6,503 nt of DNA from Chitinophagaceae bacterium. Its GTDB lineage: Bacteria; Bacteroidota; Bacteroidia; Chitinophagales; Chitinophagaceae. The DNA lies in the NCBI GenBank assembly GCA_947378615.1, contig CANCKV010000194.1, positions 1-6,503 of the forward strand, in the 5' to 3' direction. The notes under the pieces were generated by a model. The model ran no database searches. It was not told where the DNA came from and saw nothing but the letters and a program-made list of their open reading frames with translations. Below, piece after piece: positions 1-5,662 of this stretch; the first letter of the stretch is position 1, and each line of letters opens with the position of its first letter. Position numbers and translations under genes: made by a program.

Positions 1-762
1 GAAATTGCCAATAAAAATATTGACACTTCAGGATTCACAGAAAACAAGAATAGTCTAAAAGAAATAGTGGCTATTTTTTATGACCCCATCTGTTCTTATG
101 TCGAAGAATTTGCAATCGAGAATAAGCATACAGACCTTGCAAAAAATGTAAATTACACTGAATCTAAAATCTTTCATTTAAAAGACAGCAGCGTTTTTGG
201 CGTTATTTCTGCTATCAACACAGCAATTACTCCATTTATTGAAGATGTAAAGTTTATCCCTTACGGTATAACTGCCCCAAATCTATTAGATGGTTTGCAT
301 AAGGCAACAACGTTTAGAGACTATCTCTCCACTAATTTCGAGGCAAAACATGAAAAGACGGTAGCAAGTGATGCTGTAGAAAGTTTATTACAACCACTTC
401 GTGATAATGTCGACTCTTTTAACCGATTGATTAAATGGTTTAAGTCGAATGACTTAGAATTTTACAATTTGTATATCGCTGCCAATAAAACCATTCATAC
501 AGGAAATAGAATTACTAAAATTGGTGGCTTCATCTATAAAAAAGGGACAACTATTGGTATTCCAAAGGCAACCTTCAAAAATCTAGAAACAGGATTGACC
601 GTTACTGCCGATTTATTAGGTGCTTTCTTAATGGAAAAATTCAAATCAGGACTCTTCAATTTCGAAATTTCTGCCCCAGATTATATCACAATTCATCAAA
701 TAATCAAAGTCTCTCCAGGTTCTGCTTATTTGTTCAACTTCGAATTAGAACCTGTCGTATAA
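1..762 (+). CDS. Helical protein with C-terminal carboxypeptidase-regulatory-like domain (5' partial)
   Basis: The reading frame is open from the first base of the window to a TAA at 760-762, giving 253 visible residues, so the N-terminus lies outside. The GTG at 67 is an internal valine codon rather than a convincing start. Residues about 15-165 look mainly helical, with amphipathic segments and short Tyr/Phe-rich stretches such as FNRLIKWFKSNDLEFYNLYI (139-158), and may form a helical bundle. Residues about 170-251 read as a carboxypeptidase-regulatory-like beta-sandwich: I-GG-I-KKGT-IGIPKA-F-N-ETG-TVTAD, then G-F, SGLFNFEISAPDY and IKVSPGS-YLF-FELEP. Such domains are common in Bacteroidota surface and periplasmic proteins, but no signal peptide can be judged here. 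The specific function is unknown. The gene is followed 27 nt later by its own terminator and is transcriptionally separate from what follows. The call as a gene is firm; the domain assignment is by eye. Confidence 0.85.
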   Translation, partial: EIANKNIDTSGFTENKNSLKEIVAIFYDPICSYVEEFAIENKHTDLAKNVNYTESKIFHLKDSSVFGVISAINTAITPFIEDVKFIPYGITAPNLLDGLHKATTFRDYLSTNFEAKHEKTVASDAVESLLQPLRDNVDSFNRLIKWFKSNDLEFYNLYIAANKTIHTGNRITKIGGFIYKKGTTIGIPKATFKNLETGLTVTADLLGAFLMEKFKSGLFNFEISAPDYITIHQIIKVSPGSAYLFNFELEPVV

Positions 763-789
763 TTGGAAAAGATTTAAAATAGTCTATTT

Positions 790-823
790 AAGAAGGCTTC
801 GCTCTAAGCGAAGTCTTCTTTTT
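790..823 (+). terminator. Rho-independent terminator of the first gene
   Basis: A 13-bp stem (790-802 with 808-820, one G-U pair at 796/814) encloses a 5-nt loop (TCTAA, 803-807). The base of the stem runs into a T tract at 819-823. It begins 27 nt after the stop of the upstream gene. The T tract lies on the plus-strand side only, so termination is expected for rightward transcription. Confidence 0.88.
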
Positions 824-841
824 AATTAATAGGGTAATTTG

Positions 842-948
842 TTTTTCTTCTAAGCGATTAGTAAATTTATAGTTCAACCCTATAAAAAGCCATCCAAATA
901 CCACTACAACGTTATTGGTTTTGTTATTTTACAAAACTGCATAAAATT
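842..948. repeat. Direct repeat, copy 1 (partner at 1691-1797)
   Basis: This stretch aligns without gaps to 1691-1797 at a constant offset of 849 bp. By hand count there are 17 mismatches in 107 positions. The core 892-948 differs at only two positions (902 and 936) from 1741-1797. Similarity fades to the left around 834 and stops sharply after 948. It lies between the terminator of the first gene and the 3' end of the minus-strand gene, and carries no reading frame of its own. Together with the hairpin at 982-1007 it accounts for most of the 763-1031 gap. Confidence 0.85.
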
Positions 949-981
949 TCCCCGCTACCGAACGTCAAATCAGCGTGTTGC

Positions 982-1007
982 TGCCGCACGTGTCCTCACG
1001 TGTGGCA
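982..1007. repeat. GC-rich hairpin, REP-like palindrome
   Basis: TGCCGCACGTG (982-992) pairs with CACGTGTGGCA (997-1007) through 11 bp including one G-T, around a TCCT loop. A smaller CAGC/GCTG inverted pair (971-974 and 980-983) abuts it. The segment is clearly more GC-rich than its surroundings. It lies 24 nt past the stop of the minus-strand gene and could act as a 3' stabilising or pausing structure. No T tract follows it on either strand, so a standard intrinsic terminator is unlikely. Its look resembles a dispersed REP-type palindrome, but only one copy is visible here. Confidence 0.6.
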
Positions 1008-1031
1008 TAATAATCAACTAATGATAGGTTA

Positions 1032-1673
1032 TCACTCCTTCTTCTTCAATTCCTTCCATTTTATTTGATTCATATAAAACCTCACTCCATTAGGCCAAGC
1101 TTTTGGATGTTGCCTAAATCCAACTTTCAATGAAACTGAAGAATAGTTTGTTGCACCTGCCTGAGTTACTTGAGGCCCTTCTGTCTCAATCTGTTTCACT
1201 GTTTTTAAGGCAGGTCTTATTACTGCAATATGTCCAGGCTTGGAATCATCCTCGTTTTTATAAGCTGCAATGACCAAATTACCATTATTTGCTTCGTTCT
1301 GTGCTTCCAAAACTGTCTTTAATTCTACCCATCCTTTTTTAGCGGCATTTTTCGTTTGTAACCATTCAAATTGTGCATTTGCAAGTAAATGTGTTTTATG
1401 TTCGGGAGGACGTAACAAATAAATGCCCCCCTTTTTTGCAAATGCAGCTGCAAAGGCACTGCAATGTGTGGAAGTGGATTTCTTTGAAGGACCTATCGAC
1501 TCTCCTGTCTCCCAATTAATACGATAACCTTTTTGCCAAAGTACTTCTACCTGTGAATCTTCTAATAACTGAATAAGCCTTTTTCCATTGTCAGTAATGG
1601 AATCAGTAGTTGTCTTTTGTGCAAAAGTGGAAATTGAGATGAATGTAAAAAGAAGTAGTAATGCCCTATTCAT
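1032..1673 (-). CDS. Secreted putative papain-like (NlpC/P60- or CHAP-type) cysteine hydrolase
   Basis: The 213-residue product starts with a clear signal peptide: Asn-Arg, then a LLLLFTFISIS core, with probable cleavage TFA|QK after residue 18. There is no lipobox cysteine, so export to the periplasm or outside is expected. The mature part has one conserved-looking cysteine at the start of a helix (STHCSAFAAAFAKK, C71), then GIYLLRPPEH, LLANAQ-EWL, and later KPGHIAVIRP with H148. A Cys at a helix N-terminus followed by a Gly-His strand is the arrangement of NlpC/P60, CHAP and type VI amidase folds. N176 (ATNYSS) or E165 could be the third residue. The likely job is hydrolysis of an amide bond, perhaps in peptidoglycan, but the substrate is inferred only. 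The ATG at 1671-1673 has an A-rich leader. The gene is divergent from the hydrogenase operon and enclosed by a direct repeat. No adjacent immunity gene is visible. Confidence 0.85.
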   Translation of the reverse strand: MNRALLLLFTFISISTFAQKTTTDSITDNGKRLIQLLEDSQVEVLWQKGYRINWETGESIGPSKKSTSTHCSAFAAAFAKKGGIYLLRPPEHKTHLLANAQFEWLQTKNAAKKGWVELKTVLEAQNEANNGNLVIAAYKNEDDSKPGHIAVIRPALKTVKQIETEGPQVTQAGATNYSSVSLKVGFRQHPKAWPNGVRFYMNQIKWKELKKKE

Positions 1674-1690
1674 TTGTTGTTTGTTATTTA

Positions 1691-1797
1691 TTTTTCTTGG
1701 AAGAGATTTGTAAATTTAAATAACAAACCCAATTAAAACTATCCAAATACTACTACAACGTTATTGGTTTTGTTATTTTACAAATCTGCATAAAATT
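1691..1797. repeat. Direct repeat, copy 2 (partner at 842-948)
   Basis: This is the second copy of the 107-bp repeat, with the most conserved core at 1741-1797. It occupies the region immediately 5' of the minus-strand hydrolase gene, whose start codon is 18 nt away, so it probably contains that gene's promoter and leader. No good -33/-7 pair could be pinned down within it. The remainder of the 1674-1919 intergenic region (1798-1919) belongs to the hydrogenase operon's upstream region. Confidence 0.85.
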
Positions 1798-1853
1798 CAT
1801 AAACAGATTGTTTTATATCAAAAACACCACATGAGTAGAAACATTTTCAAACA

Positions 1854-1865
1854 TGACATCTGTCA
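1854..1865. promoter_or_regulatory. Candidate operator palindrome upstream of ech operon
   Basis: TGACATCTGTCA contains perfect inverted half-sites (TGACA and TGTCA) separated by 2 nt. It lies 23 nt upstream of the candidate -7 element, so its centre would be about 40-44 nt before the likely transcription start. That is the usual place for an activator that contacts RNA polymerase. No TTG-type -33 element is seen at the proper spacing, which fits an activator-dependent promoter. The binding protein is unknown. A 12-bp palindrome can occur by chance, so this remains a candidate. Confidence 0.4.
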
Positions 1866-1888
1866 GGAAAAAGCCCAAATTCACCTTG

Positions 1889-1896
1889 TATTTTTG
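1889..1896 (+). promoter_or_regulatory. Candidate -7 promoter element of ech operon
   Basis: TATTTTTG is an exact match to the Bacteroidota primary-sigma -7 consensus TAnnTTTG, followed by GCATC, a common initiation context. Transcription would begin near 1900-1903, giving a leader of roughly 17-20 nt before the ATG at 1920. The leader is A-rich (GAAAATATATAAAAAG) as is usual in this phylum. The -33 box is poor or absent. Confidence 0.6.
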
Positions 1897-1919
1897 CATC
1901 GTAGAAAATATATAAAAAG

Positions 1920-3809
1920 ATGCGTTCACTACAATTATTAGTACTGTCATTATTCGCTTTACCGCCTATTGCAGGTTTACTTCTGCTCATTTTGCCCAAA
2001 GTTCTTGGACGAATTGTTACTATTTTAAGTGTTGTTGCCTTATCGGCAATCTCGGTTTACTTGTTTGTAAATTTCGACAAACCCTTTCAGATTCTCATTC
2101 CAGGGTACAGTGATAAGGCGGTTATGATAGCAGATGTTTTGCTATTAGCTTATTTTGCTTTTATCGCCATCAAAAGAAAAAGTGTTTTGGTGGGTTTGTT
2201 AACTATCGGACAGGCTATCGCCCTAGGCTATTTAATTAAGTTGTTAGGAAATCATGAAGGGGGCATTCATGCTCAATTTTATGTTGACCGCCTCAGTCTT
2301 TTCATGTTTTTATTAATTAATATTGTTAGTGGTATCATTGCCACCTACTCCCTACAATATATAGATGAAGAAGATTGTTCGCCTTACCGCAAGAAGTTCT
2401 TCATGTTTACTATGTTGTGGTTTATTGGCGTAATGAATTTGGTTGTTTCTGCTGATAACTTAGAGTATTTCTTCTTATTCTTCGAATTAACCACATTAGC
2501 TTCTTACATCTTCATTAGTTTTAGAAAAGATAAAGAGTCTGTAACGAATGCACTAAGGGCATTATGGATGAATCAAATAGGTGGAATTGCGATACTTGGA
2601 GCGATGATATTCTCATTAAGCACAATAGGATATGAAACACTCTCCTTCCAAACATTAGTAACATCAGCCCATACAGTTGGATTATTATTGCCACTTGCTT
2701 TACTCGCTGTAGCAGCTTTAATCAAGGGTGCTCAAATGCCTTTCAGCTCATGGTTATTAGGTGCAATGGTCGCACCGACTCCTGTTAGTGCCTTGCTTCA
2801 CTCTTCAACAATGGTTAAAATTGCTCCCTTTATCATCTTAAGATTAGCACCTGCAATAAAGGGAACTCACTTATCATTAGCTATTATAGCATTGACAGGG
2901 TTTGTATTCCTAGCCGCAGCAATATCTGCACTTGCACAAGATAACTTCAAACGTATTCTCGCTTTTTCTACCGTGTCATTATTAGGATTAATGATTCTAA
3001 TGGCAGCAATTGGTACCCAAACTGCAATAGTCACTTCCTTGATATTGATTCTTTTCCATGGTATTTCAAAATGTATGTTGTTCTTGAACGCAGGTGTTTT
3101 AGAAAAGAAATTCCATCTAAAGAGTGCCTTAGATATGGATAAGTTGGCTGAATCGGGACCATTTACTTCATTTATTGTTTGTATTGGATTTATCTCCTTG
3201 ATGTTACCTCCATTCGGTGCGTTTATTGGAAAATGGTTTAGTATCGAAATCTTAGGTTCCACACTTAGGGAAACAAGGGGCTTAACTGCTTTGGTAATGC
3301 TAGCAATAGCCTGCGGTGGTGCAGTACTTTCCTTGTTATACTTTAAAGTAATGGGATTGTTGATTGCTCGTAGCGGTGAAAAAGATAAAGTTACCTTCGA
3401 AACTACGCATCCTTTATATAATATCAACTTAGTTCTTTTATTAAGTCTGATTCTAGCAGGGGTAATATGCTTACCTTTTCTATTAATTGGATACTTCGGT
3501 CCTGTGGCAAGTGATGTTTTAGGAAGTGCAGTTGCAGTTGATGTACAAAGTAATTTCTCTATTTCTATTGGCAATATGAGTTTCCCCGTCATTCCAATGA
3601 TATTGGCCTTCTTAGTATTACCCGTCTCCTTATTTATATCTCTTTTTGTACGCTTTAAGAAAGTGGACAGGGTTAAAGAGTATGCCTGCGGCGAGAAAAT
3701 AGATTATAAGTTTAATTCTTTCTATTTCGACACAGAATTTTTACTTCCTTATTTTAAAGCAGTTGGATTGGTATTTTTCGCTTTAATCATCATCTTAACG
3801 GTCATTTAA
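1920..3809 (+). CDS. echA: Energy-converting hydrogenase subunit A, antiporter-like ion-translocating membrane subunit
   Basis: The 629-residue protein is hydrophobic throughout with many membrane segments, matching the size of known EchA and the NuoL/MrpA-type antiporter family. Family marks are visible: a membrane glutamate in FLFFELTTLASYIF (E189), the lysine-bearing IKGAQMPFSSWL (K269), the signature APTPVSALLHSSTMVK (285-300, ending in K300), DNFKRILAFSTVS (341-353) and the late-helix motif LFHGISKCMLFLNAG (H380, K384). These charged residues form the proton or sodium path in relatives. Near the C-terminus EYACGE (587-592) resembles the short CGE/CGY element seen in group 4 hydrogenase relatives, followed by a last helix. 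The role is to drive, or be driven by, ion movement across the inner membrane coupled to the hydrogenase module. It is the first gene after the candidate promoter, and its stop is 15 nt before echB. Which ion is moved cannot be read from sequence. Confidence 0.92.
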   Translation: MRSLQLLVLSLFALPPIAGLLLLILPKVLGRIVTILSVVALSAISVYLFVNFDKPFQILIPGYSDKAVMIADVLLLAYFAFIAIKRKSVLVGLLTIGQAIALGYLIKLLGNHEGGIHAQFYVDRLSLFMFLLINIVSGIIATYSLQYIDEEDCSPYRKKFFMFTMLWFIGVMNLVVSADNLEYFFLFFELTTLASYIFISFRKDKESVTNALRALWMNQIGGIAILGAMIFSLSTIGYETLSFQTLVTSAHTVGLLLPLALLAVAALIKGAQMPFSSWLLGAMVAPTPVSALLHSSTMVKIAPFIILRLAPAIKGTHLSLAIIALTGFVFLAAAISALAQDNFKRILAFSTVSLLGLMILMAAIGTQTAIVTSLILILFHGISKCMLFLNAGVLEKKFHLKSALDMDKLAESGPFTSFIVCIGFISLMLPPFGAFIGKWFSIEILGSTLRETRGLTALVMLAIACGGAVLSLLYFKVMGLLIARSGEKDKVTFETTHPLYNINLVLLLSLILAGVICLPFLLIGYFGPVASDVLGSAVAVDVQSNFSISIGNMSFPVIPMILAFLVLPVSLFISLFVRFKKVDRVKEYACGEKIDYKFNSFYFDTEFLLPYFKAVGLVFFALIIILTVI

Positions 3810-3824
3810 TAAATATTCTGATTT

Positions 3825-4661
3825 ATGCAATCAATAATAATTTTAAGTATTTTAGTTTTATTGGCTCCACTAGTTGGAGGTCTAGTTTATGGTATTGAAC
3901 GCAAGGTAAAGGCGCGCATGCAGAATCGCATGGGACCAAATATCTTACAACCTTTTTACGACTTCTTTAAGTTGGCAGATAAGAGATTGGTAATGGTTCA
4001 TTCCACTCATGCTTTCTTAGGGGTCATGCACTTTATCTCTATTTGGGTAGCAGTAGCAGTATTAATTTTCGGTGGTGATTTGATTTTAGTAATCTTCCTA
4101 CACCTGCTTTCTACCGCTCTATTGATAATGGGAGGTTTTAGTACCCGTAGTATATTTAGTCATTTAGGTGCAAACAGAACGGCTATTAGTATATTGGCGT
4201 ACGAACCAGTATTAATTATCATGGCTGTTTCAATTTATGCAGTCAATGGAAGTTTTCAAATATCTAGTATTATTGGAAGCGAACCATTGTTGTATAAGAT
4301 GCCTTTAACTTTTATCGCCTTATTATTAATATTGCCTATTAAGTTGAAAAAATCTCCTTTCGATGTAGCAGAAGCGCATCAGGAAATAGCAGGAGGTGCA
4401 GAAATAGAATATTCTGGTATTTTCTTCGAAGCAATTTATACAGCAAAATGGTTGGATTATATATTTGTATATGCACTAGTCTTTTTGTTCGGAGGTTCAA
4501 ATTATTTGTTAGGAGCAGGTTTAGTAGTCGGAACATTCATCTATCTCAACGCATTAGATAATTCAAGTGCGAGGGTTGACTATCGTCAGATGTTGAAGTT
4601 CTCCTATTTTGTCGCCCTACCCGTTGCATTCATTAATCTATTGATAACTTTATTTAATTAA
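3825..4661 (+). CDS. echB: Energy-converting hydrogenase subunit B, NuoH-like membrane anchor
   Basis: The 278-residue membrane protein belongs to the NuoH/HycD/EchB family and is close to the length of EchB. After the first helix comes the diagnostic cytoplasmic loop ERKVKARMQNRMGPN (25-39) with LQPFYDFFKLADK (41-53). Further marks are FSTRS (105-109), GANRTA (115-120), AYEP (125-128) and the acidic loop SPFDVAEAHQEIAGG (177-191) followed by EIEYSG. This loop contacts the small and large subunits in relatives and is thought to link redox chemistry to ion movement. The C-terminal LDNSSARVDYRQML (244-257) is also family-like. About eight membrane segments are suggested. The subunit anchors the soluble hydrogenase module to the antiporter-like subunit. 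It sits 15 nt after echA and 6 nt before echC, so co-transcription is expected. Confidence 0.93.
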   Translation: MQSIIILSILVLLAPLVGGLVYGIERKVKARMQNRMGPNILQPFYDFFKLADKRLVMVHSTHAFLGVMHFISIWVAVAVLIFGGDLILVIFLHLLSTALLIMGGFSTRSIFSHLGANRTAISILAYEPVLIIMAVSIYAVNGSFQISSIIGSEPLLYKMPLTFIALLLILPIKLKKSPFDVAEAHQEIAGGAEIEYSGIFFEAIYTAKWLDYIFVYALVFLFGGSNYLLGAGLVVGTFIYLNALDNSSARVDYRQMLKFSYFVALPVAFINLLITLFN

Positions 4662-4667
4662 TAAGCT

Positions 4668-5201
4668 ATGTTTGAGTTAAAGAAGTTTAGAAAAAAATCA
4701 CCGTGGATACTCCACTTTAATGCAGGAGGCTGTAATGGTTGTGATATTGAAATACTAGCTTGCTTGGCACCTAAGTATGATATCGAACGTTTTGGTATGA
4801 TTAATACAGGTAATCCAAAGCAATCTGATATATTGCTAATCACAGGTCCTGTTACGAAACGTACTCGTGAAAGACTCGTTGAAGTCTATAATCAAATGCC
4901 TGAACCTAAAGTGGTGGTATGTTGTGGTTCTTGCGCTAGTACAGGAGGTATCTTTAGGGGCATGTACAATATAGAGGGAGGTGTTGACCAATTTATTCCT
5001 GTTGACGTTTATGTTGCAGGATGTGCTTGTCGACCCGAACAAATTATTGATGGTGTGGTGGTTGCTTTAGGTATTTTGGAAGAAAAGACTAAGGAAATAG
5101 AAAAGACAATCAAGTTGGCAAATAAACCTGTTGTAGAAGAAGATGGACAGGTTAACCGCAGAAATATGCCTGCCGAATTAACATACGAAACAGCAGTATA
5201 A
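4668..5201 (+). CDS. echC: Energy-converting [NiFe] hydrogenase small subunit (NuoB-like)
   Basis: The 177-residue soluble protein carries the single [4Fe-4S] cluster site of group 4 hydrogenase small subunits. Probable ligands are C22 and C25 (GGCNGCDIEILACLAP), C89 (CCGSCASTGG) and C119 (VAGCACRPEQ). The CxxC spacing is that of hydrogenases, whereas complex I NuoB has two adjacent cysteines, which argues for the Ech type. The pattern KYDIERFG and SDILLITGPVT between the sites is typical for the family. The last site reads GCACRPEQ rather than the GCPPRP common in NuoB, adding an extra cysteine at 121; C85 and C86 are also extra. The subunit passes electrons between the ferredoxin-like subunit and the Ni-Fe centre. 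Residues after about 145 form a charged tail. It follows echB by 6 nt; a longer 113-nt spacer comes after it. Confidence 0.94.
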   Translation: MFELKKFRKKSPWILHFNAGGCNGCDIEILACLAPKYDIERFGMINTGNPKQSDILLITGPVTKRTRERLVEVYNQMPEPKVVVCCGSCASTGGIFRGMYNIEGGVDQFIPVDVYVAGCACRPEQIIDGVVVALGILEEKTKEIEKTIKLANKPVVEEDGQVNRRNMPAELTYETAV

Positions 5202-5252
5202 AAGCAATAGTTGATACTTAAAATAGTTGGTTTACGAGATGTAGAAGGTTAC

Positions 5253-5306
5253 AATCTTTTTGAATCAAGTGAATCAATCATTTTAATCACACTAAATCAT
5301 TTAATC
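5253..5306. repeat. AATC word array in the echC-echD spacer
   Basis: Within 54 nt the word AATC occurs seven times, beginning at 5253, 5263, 5272, 5276, 5285, 5295 and 5303, so most steps are 8-10 nt. Part of it forms an imperfect direct repeat, ATCATTTTAATCAC then ATCATTTAATCAG. The spacer (5202-5314) has no reading frame and no terminator-like hairpin. It is the only large gap in an otherwise tight operon. Its role is unknown; it may be a small dispersed tandem repeat, a binding array or simply degenerate low-complexity sequence. Confidence 0.5.
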
Positions 5307-5314
5307 AGTGATAT

Positions 5315-5659
5315 ATGAATAAAATAGAAACAACATTAGAAAAGGTAAGCTCCGATATTGGAAGCTTTTATAAATACGATCAGCATCATTTCATCGTAAT
5401 GAATGCGAACGATTTAGGCGATAAGATAGAAGTTCAATGGTTCTTCCATGATTATGCGGATGCCAAAAACATCACCATGTTTTGGCTTCAGTGTGCAGAT
5501 ACGGATAGAATACCATCTATTAATGGCTCGGTTGCTTCCGCTTGGGTTGCAGAGTCTGAAATTGCAGATTTATTAGGGTTGGATATTGAAAATGCTATAG
5601 CTGGATTTGTTTTGGAACACGATTCTCCTATTGCACCTTTACGTAAAAAGAAAAAGTAA
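5315..5659 (+). CDS. echD: Energy-converting hydrogenase subunit D (NuoC-like)
   Basis: The 114-residue soluble protein occupies the echD position and matches the short length of EchD. Sequence similarity is weak, as is usual for this subunit. The C-terminal half carries WVAESEIADLLGLDIENA (78-95), which corresponds to the E-x-E-x-x-D-(L/M)-(F/L)-G signature of the complex I 30-kDa (NuoC) family. It then ends HDSPIAPLRKKKK, where NuoC has a HPDLRR-type ending. It has no cysteine cluster and is thought to be a structural partner of the large subunit. An in-frame TGA at 5309-5311, just before the ATG, fixes the start at 5315 or later. The stop is 3 nt before echE, implying coupled translation. 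The assignment rests on both the motif and the position. Confidence 0.86.
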   Translation: MNKIETTLEKVSSDIGSFYKYDQHHFIVMNANDLGDKIEVQWFFHDYADAKNITMFWLQCADTDRIPSINGSVASAWVAESEIADLLGLDIENAIAGFVLEHDSPIAPLRKKKK

Positions 5660-5662
5660 TTT

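Noticed and set aside
67..69. GTG as the start of the first gene
   Set aside because: The same frame is open back to base 1 with protein-like sequence, so the gene most likely begins outside the window.
982..1007. Intrinsic terminator of the minus-strand gene
   Set aside because: The hairpin is strong but no T tract follows it on the minus strand.
842..1797. Insertion sequence or CRISPR
   Set aside because: The repeats are direct and only two in number, no transposase is encoded between them, and the interval holds an ordinary secreted-protein gene.
2867..3592. Long minus-strand open frame (241 codons) inside echA
   Set aside because: It is entirely antisense to a strongly supported membrane protein. 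Its translation is a Lys/Ile/Pro/Asn-rich shadow with no recognisable domain.
4339..5042. Three short minus-strand open frames across echB and echC
   Set aside because: They are antisense to genes with clear family motifs and show no protein-like pattern.
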